Shown here: piece by piece, positions 42,534-50,911 of the stretch
How the letters are laid out: the number at the start of each line of letters is the position of its first letter
How positions within the stretch are numbered: the first letter of the stretch is position 1
DNA from: Phycisphaerae bacterium
GTDB taxonomy: Bacteria > Planctomycetota > Phycisphaerae > Tepidisphaerales > Tepidisphaeraceae
NCBI GenBank assembly: GCA_030448225.1
Contig: JAUJNJ010000008.1
Span: 1 to 64,000 of the forward strand
Length of the DNA: 64,000 bases
Direction of reading: 5' to 3'
Position numbers and translations under genes: made by a program
Notes under the pieces: model-generated
Seen by the model: only the letters and a program-made list of their open reading frames with translations
What the model was told of the DNA's origin: nothing
The model's database searches: none

Positions 42534-42986
42534 TCAACTCGGTCGCGGGAGAACCTCAATCCCGTCGCCGGTCCTGACGGTCCCTTCCGTCACCACTCTC
42601 GCCAGCCACCCGCTGCGGCCGACGATGAGCTTCGGCAGATCGGCGGCCCACTTCTTCAACTGACGGCACGGCACGCGGACCTCCGTGAGTTCTATCACGC
42701 ACTCGCCCACCTTCAGGCGGTCTCCTTTGGCCAGTGATTGAAGGTCGAGGCCGCGGGTGGTGAAGTTCTCGCCGATCTGGCCGGCCGAGACCTCGGCTCC
42801 CTGCTCGCGGAGCCAGGCGTAGAGTTCTTCGCTGTAGAGGCAGACTGCGCGGTCGGGGCCGCCGTGGTACTTGCGGTTCTTCTGCCAGTCGCCTGCGACG
42901 CCGTCGATCGTCACCCGTGCCGACGCGATCGGCAGCTTCGGCATTCCGCCGGGGGAGATGTTGAGCTGGGCCAGAGTCGCGGGCAT
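42534..42986 (-). CDS. MOSC domain protein
   Basis: A 150-residue single MOSC domain (C-terminal part of molybdenum cofactor sulfurases): LNISPGGMPKLPIASARVTI, KYHGGPDRAVCLYSEELYAW, GQIGENFTTRGLDLQSLAKG and EVRVPCRQLKKWA with the conserved cysteine. Such small proteins are thought to handle sulfur or Moco-type cofactors or to detoxify hydroxylamine-type substrates; the substrate here is unknown. Start ATG 42986. Confidence 0.88.
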   Translation of the reverse strand: MPATLAQLNISPGGMPKLPIASARVTIDGVAGDWQKNRKYHGGPDRAVCLYSEELYAWLREQGAEVSAGQIGENFTTRGLDLQSLAKGDRLKVGECVIELTEVRVPCRQLKKWAADLPKLIVGRSGWLARVVTEGTVRTGDGIEVLPRPS

Positions 42987-43045
42987 CGGTGGACCATTCT
43001 ACGGCCGCGTGCTGGATGAGCGAGCCCGCCGGTGCGTCGCGCTCC

Positions 43046-43087
43046 TTACCCCCTCTCCCCCGCACTCGGGGGAGAGGGCAGGGGTGA
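43046..43087. repeat. Interspersed palindrome, CCCTCTCCCC...GGGGAGAGGG
   Basis: CCCCTCTCCCCCGCACTCGG followed by GGGAGAGGGCAGGGGTGAGG, a type of intergenic palindrome common in many G+C-rich bacteria. Single copy in this window. Confidence 0.7.
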
Positions 43088-43166
43088 GGGGCATCGCGCT
43101 ACTGGCGTCCCTCGTCAAGGCACATCACTCGCGAGATGCCCTCGCACCCCGACGTTACCGACAATC

Positions 43167-43246
43167 GTCATCCCGAGCGCAGCGAGCGATCTCGGGTAAG
43201 GGAGCGGTACTTGTGTTCCCGAGATCCCTCGCTGCGCTCGGGATGA
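43167..43246. repeat. Interspersed inverted repeat, GTCATCC(C/T)GAGCGCAGCGA family
   Basis: GTCATCCCGAGCGCAGCGAG with its inverted partner CTCGCTGCGCTCGGGATGA, about 80 bases in all. Second member of the family at 553-630, with the arms diverged at several bases. Confidence 0.8.
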
Positions 43247-43361
43247 GACGCCGCACCGGTTCTGAATCAGCTTGCCCTACCGCGGACGATGATTTCGGCC
43301 GCTCACTGCGAGCCACGTCCCGCGCTCAAATCCCCATCTACTACTCCGTTTCGCGCCACGC

Positions 43362-43367
43362 TATCCT
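43362..43367 (+). promoter_or_regulatory. -10 box placed for a leaderless transcript
   Basis: TATCCT ends six bases before the ATG at 43374, the same spacing as TACAAT before proA. No ribosome site is present. No clear -35. Confidence 0.45.
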
Positions 43368-43373
43368 GCACCC

Positions 43374-44108
43374 ATGGCTGAACCTCGCCGTGTGGCTCTT
43401 GTGACCGGCGGCGCCAAGCGCGTCGGGCGGGCGATCGTCGAACGCCTCGGCCGCTCGGGGTTCGACGTCGCGTTCACGTACCTCAGCAGCGAAGCCGAGG
43501 CGAACTCGCTCGTGGCGGTGCTGGACGGCGCCGGCGCGCGCGGCAAGGCCATTCGCGCCGACCTGACGAAGCCGGAGGAATCGGCCGCCGGAATTTATCG
43601 CGCGGTGGAAGAGTCGTTCGGCCGGCTCGATGTGCTCGTCAACAACGCGTCGCTCTACGAGCCGAACGCACTGGCCGACACCGGCGTTGCTCAGGCCCGG
43701 CGGCTGAGCGCGATCCACGTCGAGGCCCCCCTGCTGCTGTGCCAGCACTTCGAGGCCCGCCTGCGCACGTCACGCGGGCACGTCATCAACATGGTCGATT
43801 TGCTCGCCGAGCGCCCGTGGCCGCAGTACCTCACGTACTGCACGACAAAGGCGGCCCTGTGGAACCTCACGCTTGGCCTCGCCCGCACGCTCGCGCCGGA
43901 CGTCACCGTCAACGGCATCGCGCCCGGCGTCGTGGAGTGGCCGGACGATTACCCGGAAGCGGAGCGGCAGAAGTACCTCAAGCGCGTCCCGCTCGCCCGC
44001 GCCGGCACGCCGGGCGACGTCGCCGAGGCCGTCCATTTCCTCTGCACGGGCGGGTCGTACGTAACCGGACAGATTCTCCGCCTTGACGGCGGCCGCTCGA
44101 TCACCTGA
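43374..44108 (+). CDS. Short-chain dehydrogenase/reductase, pteridine-reductase-like
   Basis: A 244-residue SDR. The cofactor motif is TGGAKRVG, the TGxxxRxG form with Arg typical of NADPH-dependent pteridine reductases, then ADL, NNAS, and the catalytic YCTTK (Tyr155, Lys159), followed by GIAPGVV. The Arg form and length point to a FolM/PTR1-like dihydropteridine or dihydrofolate reductase; a general SDR cannot be ruled out. No folate gene is adjacent (folP lies 41 kb away). Confidence 0.85.
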   Translation: MAEPRRVALVTGGAKRVGRAIVERLGRSGFDVAFTYLSSEAEANSLVAVLDGAGARGKAIRADLTKPEESAAGIYRAVEESFGRLDVLVNNASLYEPNALADTGVAQARRLSAIHVEAPLLLCQHFEARLRTSRGHVINMVDLLAERPWPQYLTYCTTKAALWNLTLGLARTLAPDVTVNGIAPGVVEWPDDYPEAERQKYLKRVPLARAGTPGDVAEAVHFLCTGGSYVTGQILRLDGGRSIT

Positions 44109-44150
44109 TCGCGCCGCACGTTTTCGCCGCCGCCGGCCGGAACTCGGGGT

Positions 44151-44156
44151 ATAGTT
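44151..44156 (+). promoter_or_regulatory. -10 box ahead of the pilin-like gene
   Basis: TATAGT in GGGGTATAGTTTAAG, followed by a small CCCCG-CAC-GGGGG hairpin (about 44163-44175). Transcript leader about 50 bases. Confidence 0.5.
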
Positions 44157-44213
44157 TAAGTCCCCGCACGGGGGATTCGTTCACCATCGCGATTTACAAC
44201 TGGGAGCACGTTC

Positions 44214-44408
44214 ATGCAGCGGACGCTTGCCGCGGCCGGGAGTCTGTTCGTACGCCTCGCCCGGGACGAGTCCGGCGGCGAAGCGATGGATTACGCGGTG
44301 GTGGCCGGCGCGGTCGCCACCGCCAGTTTCGGCGTGATCGGATCGGTCGGCGAGAAGGTCACCGCGATGTGGCAGGCGCTCGACGACGTGCTCGCCGCGA
44401 TCGGGTGA
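44214..44408 (+). CDS. Flp-pilin-like small membrane peptide
   Basis: 64 residues with a basic start, then RLARDESGGEAMDYAVVAGA and a hydrophobic helix VATASFGVIGSVG. The ESG...EAxDYA pattern just before a helix recalls the prepilin cleavage site and Glu/Tyr pair of Flp/tad pilins (usually G-x-x-x-x-E-Y). A ribosome site (GGGAGC) is good. No tad/cpa genes are nearby, so a role in pili is a guess. Confidence 0.55.
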   Translation: MQRTLAAAGSLFVRLARDESGGEAMDYAVVAGAVATASFGVIGSVGEKVTAMWQALDDVLAAIG

Positions 44409-44456
44409 GCGTGCCGGGGGTGTTCCGGACGTCAAGTAGTGACGTCTGGCGCACCC

Positions 44457-44525
44457 GGTTTAGCGGGCCCGCTTCCGGCCCGCGTCCCGAGAGACGCACC
44501 TGGATGGGGCCCGCAAGCGAGCCGG
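44457..44525. repeat. Paired TTTAGC/GCTAAAC palindromes
   Basis: GGTTTAGCGGGCCCGCTTCC (44457 onward) and GGCCCGCAAGCGAGCCGGCT then AAACG (44506-44530) are two family members in opposite orientation, forming one large imperfect hairpin. Immediately followed by the end of the frameshifted recX. Confidence 0.6.
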
Positions 44526-44613
44526 CTAAACGAAGATCGCAATGCGGCCGGCGCAACGCCCCGTTCCGAGACACCCGACTCCCCACTCCCCTACCCCCCC
44601 ACTCCTCCACTCC

Positions 44614-45260
44614 TCACTCCTCCGCATCGCGGCCCAGCACTTCGTCCACCACGGGCTTGATCGCGTCGTAGTCAAAGCCGCGCCGCTGGAGCATCCCGAC
44701 GAGCCGTCGCCGGGCGACCATGGGGTCGAGGCGGCGCAGGCTCGGGGCCTTCTTCTCGGCGAGTTGCCGCGCGACGGCGGTGCTGTCGTGGGCGTCGTAC
44801 ACGGCGTCGAGCGCCTTTTTCGCCGCCGCGCTCGCCGCACGCCGGCCCGCGTCAGTTCCATCGATGCCCGGCGTTTGCCGTGGTGCTTGTGCTTCGCGAT
44901 CGACTGCACCTTGCTCAGCCGCGTACGCCTCGTCATCGACATACCCCATGCGGACGAGGTCCTCCATCACCGCCTCGACCACCGCCGGCCCGTACTCCCG
45001 CCGCACGCCAGCTTCCTCGACAGTTCCGCCCGGCTGTGCAGGCGCGAGCCCAGGTACTCCATCGCCTTGTCGAAGCATTCCTGCTTCACCTCGCCGAGCT
45101 CGGATCTGCTCCACCTGCTCCGGCGTGAGCGTCATCCTCCTGCAGGCGGAACTTCGCGACGACGTTCAAGTTGCACCCGAACGCGAACGCGCCCGTCGAG
45201 GTAAACGCTACGCCGATTCGCCCGGCGTTTCTGCTCGGTGATCTTCGTGATGAGCGGCAT
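44614..45260 (-). pseudogene. recX: RecX-type recombination regulator, frameshifted
   Basis: RecX limits RecA filaments. Segments in different frames match the family in order: MPLITKITEQKRRANRRSVY then LDGRFAFG (start 45260), CFDKAMEYLGSRLH, RREYGPAVVEAVMEDLVRMG, YVDDEAYAAE, AVYDAHDSTAVARQLAEKKA, RRLVGMLQRRGFDYDAIKPV. The frame changes at least four times between 45190 and 44830. The C-terminus to 44614 is intact. About 215 residues if repaired. Confidence 0.7.
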
Positions 45261-45280
45261 GGGTCTGGGCCGATCCGGGG

Positions 45281-46187
45281 TTACCTGGCGTCGAAGTCGG
45301 ACCACGACGAGTACGCCGCGTCGCCGCGGGCAGTCGTCGCCTTCGCCGACACGCAGTGGAAGCCGGCGGGAACGCCCCGCCAGACCAACTCGAACGTCGC
45401 CTCCGGCGTCCTCGCCGATCTTCGTCGGCCCGTCGAAGAACGCCCCGCGCCACGTCCGCCCCCGCCCGCGCCACCCGCGCCCGTCAGCGCGACGTCGCCG
45501 CCGGCCTTGTGGGGGGCCGGCGCGCTCGAGCGTCGGGCGCGGATCGGCCGCGGCAGGCGCACCACCCGTTTGGTTGGCACGATCTTGCGGATCGAGCCGT
45601 CGGGCTCGAAGTACATGCGGTCGACGAACACGCGCCGGTCGCCGTCGCCCTTCCCGTCGTCGTCGACGAACGCCATCGGGTCGATGCTCGACAAATCGGG
45701 CTGGTACGCGACGAGCGGCTTGCCGAGCGGATCTTGGAACGGCCGGGTCGGCGCGTCGGCCACGGCGACGCCGACCTGGTCGTCGGCCGAGAAGTAGAGG
45801 TAGAACTTGCCGTTCCGCGAGGCAATGCCCGGCGCCCATCGCAAGGACTTGGCCCACGTCGTGTCGGCGAACCGCAGCACCTGCCCTTGGGACTTCCAGT
45901 CGCGCAGGTCCGGGGACGACCACACGGTGAAGCCGTTCTCCGTCTTCCCCAGCAGGCCGGTGTACTCGCTGGCGTAGAGTAGTACCGGTCGCCGAACAGC
46001 ACCAGGCTGGGGTCGGCTCGACTCCACCTGCGGGAACAGCGGGTTCCCCTCCAGGTCGCCGCGCCGCCGCCGCCGCCGGCGCCGCCGGTGCCGCCGTCAT
46101 CCCCGCGCGCGCGACCCCGCCGAGCGTCAACAAGACGAGCACGAGCGGCATCGATAGCGGCATTGATAAAGCACTGCGTCCAGTCAC
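45281..46187 (-). pseudogene. Exported glycoside-hydrolase 43-like beta-propeller protein, frameshifted
   Basis: From GTG 46187 (GGAGGTCGG upstream) a signal peptide follows: MTGRSALSMPLSMPLVLVLL, TLGGVARAG. After frame changes the propeller is clear: LLYASEYTGLLGKTENGFTV, WSSPDLRDWKSQGQVLRFAD, LRWAPGIASRNGKFYLYFSA, VAVADAPTRPFQDPLGKPLV, DLSSIDPMAFVDDDGKGDGD, with the acidic residues typical of family 43 arabinofuranosidases/xylosidases. A C-terminal beta-domain follows (AKTTARGDAAYSSW in frame). Three or more indels. Secreted polysaccharide degradation is inferred. Confidence 0.75.
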
Positions 46188-46398
46188 CCGACCTCCACGG
46201 AACCCCAGCCCTGGCCGTGCCGTTGCCCACCCGAGCCGCCGACAGCCTTACCTACCCCGGCGACGGTCGGGGCGTTCACTTGCCCCGCCGCCGCGGATCC
46301 ACCCGCGCGGGGCGTCACGTCGGACAAAGCAAGAGTCCCCGCCAGCGCGTCGGCGGGACTTCTGTTTCGGATCGATCAATCGGCGGGACGAGCCGCGG

Positions 46399-47866
46399 TC
46401 ACACCTCGCGGCGACGGCGGCATAACAGTGCGGTCAACCCCAGCGCGCTGATGACGGCGACGCCGGCTCGGGGACGACCGTGATCATCCCCGGCCCGGAG
46501 AAGAACTCGTCGTTCTTGTTAGTCGCCTGGCTCATGCTGCTCCCGTACGTCCCCGCCGCTTCGGCGTCGAGGTCGAAGCCGAGGATCAGCCGGCCGACGG
46601 CTTCGTTCACGTCGGCGCCGAGGATCACGACGTCACCGGCGCCGGTGATCGTCAGGGTGGTGGAGTCGTTGATCGCGTTGACGACACCGCCGACGATCGA
46701 GAGGCGGGCCACCGAGTCCGGGCTCGTCTCGCTGCTCACCCTGACGTCCCCGGTGCCGAGATCGGCCGCGGCGCTGCTCACCTCAAGGACGCCGCCGGCC
46801 ACGAGCGTCCCGCCGGTGTAGCTGTTGTCGGCGTTGAGGCGCGCAGGAAACCCTGGTCGAGATTGCTGTTGGGCGGTGAACGTGAGCTTGCCCGGGCCGC
46901 TGATCGAGCTGGCGAACGTGAGCTGGCCGTTGGCCGCCACCCCGCTGGTTGCCGTTCCGGGCAGCGCCGCCTGCACGTGAACGACCGTATCGGACTGCAG
47001 GACGGTGTTGTTCTGGATCGTCGAGTCCGTCCCGGTTTCCGGGCGGATCGCGCCGGGGAACTGCGCGAACGGGCCGGAGGTCGGGCCTGCGCGCCGTTGA
47101 GGTTCAGGGGCATGGCGGCGGCGTCGCCGAACAGGAACGTGCCGCCCGCCTTGAGGAACAGGAGCTGCCCGCCGGCGTTGACGGTGAAGCTGGACGTGGC
47201 GAACGGCTGTCCGGAGGAAGAGATGCGGAGGCCGCCGTTCAACACGGTCGGGCCCGTGTAATCCTTAACCCCCGCGTTCGCCCCGCCCGAGGCCAGGGTT
47301 AACATTCCGTCACCGTTCTTGGTGAAGCCGCCCCCGCCGGACAGCGAGCCGGTCAACGAAATGGCGCCCGCGGCCGAGGTGGCCGTCACGTTGCTGACGT
47401 CGACGACCAACCCGTTGACCATCGTCATCGGCGCGGTGATCGTCAGGTTGCCGGTGCCCCCGCCGTTGACGGTGACGGTCGCCGGCCGTGCCGGCGGCGT
47501 CGAACGTCAGTTCACCGGCGGCGCCGCCGGTCGAGATCGTCGTCGACGCGGTCTTGTCGCTGGTGTACGTGAGCGACCCGACGGCGATCAGTTCCGCCCA
47601 AACCCACGGTCCTCGCGGCCGTCGGTCGGTGAAGATCGCCTGCGCTTCCCGCCGTCCGGGTAATCGGGATTGGAGCTCCAGTTCGTTGCGACGTTCCAGA
47701 ACTGAGGCACGGCGGGTTGCCGCCGCTGGCGGCGGTCCCGGCGGTATTCGTGTAAGTGGCCGTGATCGCCGCGGCGTCTGCCAGGGCGGCCGGGGCCGTC
47801 GCGCTCGACACACCCCGCCGCGTGCAGGCGGCCGACAACAGGAGGACCCTTGCTCTGCTTCGACAT
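46399..47866 (-). pseudogene. Autotransporter-repeat PEP-CTERM protein, frameshifted
   Basis: ATG 47866 starts a signal-like N-terminus (MSKQSK, then LLSAACTRRGVSSATAPAAL in another frame). The body is Gly/Thr/Ser-rich with autotransporter-type beta-strand repeats: SLSGGGGFTKNGDGMLTLAS, YTGPTVLNGGLRISSSGQPF, GPGKLTFTAQQ, NADNSYTGGTLVAGGVLEVS. The end is a PEP-CTERM sorting tag: VVPEPA in one frame, then VAVISALGLTALLCRRRREV to the stop 46399 in the next. At least four indels. PEP-CTERM tags direct outer-surface or exopolysaccharide-associated sorting by an exosortase, which is not in the window. Confidence 0.8.
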
Positions 47867-48701
47867 GTATTTCCCCGGCGGTGACGTGACAACTCGCGGT
47901 GACACAGCCCCGGCGGTCGCGGGGCATCCTCACCGCCGGCCGAGGAAAGTCTTCGACAGGCCGGGAGCAATGGCATTTCCGTTAGACCGTCCGGAACACC
48001 CTATTCATACCCAAACGTTCGGATAAATGCATGCTAATTCTTGACGCCCGATCCCCCGACAGGGCGTCGCGTGCTGGGAAGCCCTGGCTGCGGACCCGTT
48101 CGGCCTGTCGGCGTCCCCCTCACGGTAGGTGTCCATGAGCTGCGCGTGTCCTCCCCACAACGCTGCCGCGACGCAAATTCTGCAGCGGCGTCCATGCGGC
48201 GACTACCGTAGCGACCACCTAGACCTGCTAACATCGTCGGGCGACATAAGGACGCATGCGACGACGCGTCGCGCGACTTTGATGTGCGTCGCCCCCGCGG
48301 GTGGCCGGCTGCGCGGTCGGGGCCGAGGATCGAATCCTGCTGGGGACGGGTGACCGCCTCCATCGGCCCCTGCAATCGACGAGCGGGTCGGGCCGCCCGC
48401 GTACCGGCCGGCTTCGGCGGCGGCTCGCCAGGAGCCGCAGTGCGTCCGGCGACACGTCCATCAGCGTTGACGTCGAACAGGACCTTCACTTGCCGTACCC
48501 GTACTTCTCGAAACAGTTCCTCGTACGGGCGGTCGAGCAGGCCCTTCAGCATGCCCCGCGCCGCGTGTGTGGCGGCAACTGGCTCCGGTCGAGCGGTGAC
48601 CGTCGCCAATCCGTTCGCCATTCCTGAAGGGTCAGCCCGCGCGCCCGAGCTCCGCCCGGGACAACCGTTCGTCCTGACCGTCAACGTCCTGGACAGGTCG
48701 C
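47867..48701. other. Gap with an uncertain open frame
   Basis: About 835 bases before ffh's end. A minus-strand frame (48621-48034) reads on from an ATG, with GMLKGLLDRPYEELFREVRV and VKVLFDVNADGRVAGRT, partly protein-like and including a DVNADG phrase seen in dockerin or EF-type loops. The rest is Arg/Pro/Gly noise, so I do not call a gene. No IS or RNA gene seen. Confidence 0.3.
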
Positions 48702-50174
48702 TCACCGCCGTTTCTTCTTCTTGTTCCGGTCCTTCTTTTCCATGAAGCCGGTCTTCTTCGTCTTGATCATCGGGCCGCCGGGCATGCCCAGGTTGTTCAG
48801 GCCCCCGCTCATCAGGCCCTTCATGAGCTTCAGGCGGCTCATCATCCCCATGCCGCCGACGGCGCGCATCATGTCGCGGCTCATCTCGAACTGCTTGATG
48901 AACTGGCTGACCTCGTTCAGCTCGACGCCCGCGCCCCGCGCGATGCGGCGGCGGCGCGGGCCGTCGAGGAGGTCGGGCTTGTGGCGCTCCTTCTTGCTCA
49001 TCGAGTCGTAGATCGCGCGCATCCGCCCCATCTGCCGCTCGACGTCCCCCTCCTGCATGCCGACGTTCTTGGTCATCTCGCTCATGCCGGGGATCATCCC
49101 CATGACCTTGCTCATCGGGCCGAGCTTCTTCACCTGCCCCATCTGGCTCATGAAGTCGTCGAGCGTGAACTCGCCCTTCTCCATCTTCGCCTGGAGGCGG
49201 GCCGTCTCGTCCTGATCGAACTTGGCCATCGCCTCGCCGACGAGGCCGACGACGTCGCCCATGCCGAGGATGCGTTGGGCCATGCCCTCGGGGCGGAACT
49301 CCTCCAGCGCGTCGAGCTTCTCGCCGACGCCGAGGAACTTCACCGGCTTGCCCGTCACCATCTTGCTCGACAGCAGCGCGCCGCCGCGGGTGTCGGAGTC
49401 GAACTTCGTGAGGATCAGGCCGTCGATCTCGAGCTGCTCGTTGAACGCCTTGGCGCTGTTGACCGCGTCCTGCCCGCTCATCGAGTCGAGCACGAGGAAG
49501 ACCTGGTGCGGGTTGAGCTGGGCGTTGACCTCCTTCAGCTCGCCCATCAGCTCGTCGTCGATGTGCAGCCGGCCGGCGGTGTCGAGGATGACGACGTTGC
49601 GGCCGGTCGCCTTCGCCTGCGCGACCGCCGCCCGGCAGACGGCCACCGCCGCGCCCTTGGTGACGTGCCCGTGGGCGGCGGCCTTCGACGGGTCGGTGTA
49701 GACCGGCACGCCGACCTGCTCGCCGAGCACGCGCAACTGCTCGATGGCGGCCGGGCGCTGGAGGTCGGCGGCGGCGAGCATCGGGTGCTGGCCCTTGCCC
49801 AGCAGGTACTGCGCGAGCTTGCCGCACGTCGTCGTCTTGCCCGACCCCTGCAGGCCGCACATCATGATGATCGTGGGCGGCGGCTGGACGAGGTAGACCT
49901 GCGTGTCGACCGGCCCGAGCAACTCGACGAGCTCGTCGTAGACGATCTTCACCATGAGCTGGCCCGGCTGGAGGCTGCGGATCACCTCCTGGCCGATCGC
50001 CTTCTCCAGCACGCGGTCGGTGAAGTCCTTCACGACCTTAAAGTTGACGTCCGCCTCGAGCAGCGCGGTGCGCACCTCGCGGAGGGCCTCGCGGACGTTC
50101 TCCTCGCTGATGCGCCCGCGCCCCGAGAGGCCGCGGAACACGTCGGTGAACTTCGTCGTCAGGGAATCCAACAT
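48702..50174 (-). CDS. ffh: Signal recognition particle protein Ffh
   Basis: A 490-residue SRP GTPase that delivers nascent membrane proteins to the translocon. The NG domain has CGLQGSGKTTTCGK (P-loop), DTAGR, TKFD and VGEK; the M domain holds the RNA-binding RRRRIARGAG and methionine-rich helices (MMRAVGGMGMMSRLKLMKGL). It ends with a Lys-rich tail. In many genomes ffh precedes rpsP; here they are in the same orientation but about 6 kb apart. The frame is intact. Confidence 0.97.
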   Translation of the reverse strand: MLDSLTTKFTDVFRGLSGRGRISEENVREALREVRTALLEADVNFKVVKDFTDRVLEKAIGQEVIRSLQPGQLMVKIVYDELVELLGPVDTQVYLVQPPPTIIMMCGLQGSGKTTTCGKLAQYLLGKGQHPMLAAADLQRPAAIEQLRVLGEQVGVPVYTDPSKAAAHGHVTKGAAVAVCRAAVAQAKATGRNVVILDTAGRLHIDDELMGELKEVNAQLNPHQVFLVLDSMSGQDAVNSAKAFNEQLEIDGLILTKFDSDTRGGALLSSKMVTGKPVKFLGVGEKLDALEEFRPEGMAQRILGMGDVVGLVGEAMAKFDQDETARLQAKMEKGEFTLDDFMSQMGQVKKLGPMSKVMGMIPGMSEMTKNVGMQEGDVERQMGRMRAIYDSMSKKERHKPDLLDGPRRRRIARGAGVELNEVSQFIKQFEMSRDMMRAVGGMGMMSRLKLMKGLMSGGLNNLGMPGGPMIKTKKTGFMEKKDRNKKKKRR

Positions 50175-50430
50175 GAACTGAGTCCTTTTCGCTCGCTCTC
50201 GGTCGCCGTCGCGGCGCGTCGGTCCGCGCCGCCTCGTCCTGCCGACAGATTATGCCCCGCCGCGTGCCCCGTGGAAATGGCCCCGACACGCCACCGCCCC
50301 GGCGGCCCCGCCGCCGGGCGTGCCTTCGCGGGCGCGGACGGCGAGTTCGCCCCGCTTCCGATCGTGAAATCCTACGTCGCGATCGCCCATTTCTCGCGGA
50401 CGAGAGGAGCGCCTTTCGGCTGCGGCGAAG

Positions 50431-50518
50431 CCGCAAGTCGTTGCTGCGGGAGACACGACGCTGCAGGAGACTCGACGCTGCGCGTCGAGTGCGACGCAGA
50501 CGTGGCCACTACGGGAGA
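50431..50518. repeat. Interspersed palindromic region, GACGCTGCGCGTCGAGTGCG
   Basis: Nested palindromes such as CTCGACGCTGCGCGTCGAG with TGCGACGCAGACGTGGC. Related to the CGACGCCTGCGTCGC element at 53216-53309. Confidence 0.5.
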
Positions 50519-50551
50519 TGATCGTGCGACGCGCGCGTAGGCGGCCGCGAC

Positions 50552-50782
50552 TCAAGCGGCGCCGAGGCGGAGGAGCAGATCGACGACGACCCGCTGATAC
50601 TTCGGCATCGTGGTGGGGCGTGCGCCGTCGGACCAGGCCCGTGCGCGTGCCACAGGGGTCGCGCCGCCGCTCATCACCGGCGCGCGAAGGTCGGCACCGT
50701 GAGCCGCCAGCATTTCGACGGCGTCGCGATTGCCGTCGGAAACTGCCACATGGAGAGCTTGGCCCGCGCAGTTCGCCGGCAC
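50552..50782 (-). CDS. Ankyrin-repeat fragment
   Basis: A 76-residue frame with one ankyrin-type repeat (ALHVAVSDGNRDAVEMLAAH, GADLRAP) and a helical C-terminus (YQRVVVDLLLRLGAA). Upstream, the same frame is protein-like (ISLGRLDLAATTPRAVGRV) but lacks a start and meets TAG near 50863. It is probably the end of a broken or frameshifted ankyrin protein rather than a complete gene. The start GTG at 50782 is provisional. Confidence 0.45.
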   Translation of the reverse strand: MPANCAGQALHVAVSDGNRDAVEMLAAHGADLRAPVMSGGATPVARARAWSDGARPTTMPKYQRVVVDLLLRLGAA

Positions 50783-50911
50783 ACGCCCGACCGCACGCGG
50801 CGTCGTGGCGGCGAGGTCGAGCCGACCCAGCGAGATCGGGACGAGGTGGTTTAAACGGCTCTAGCCGAGACACCATTTCGCCCGACATCTTTCCGGGACG
50901 TCGTCTCGGCG

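Noticed and set aside
48034..48621. A 195-residue minus-strand gene after ffh
   Set aside because: Only two short stretches look protein-like; the rest is Arg/Pro/Gly noise and there is no ribosome site.
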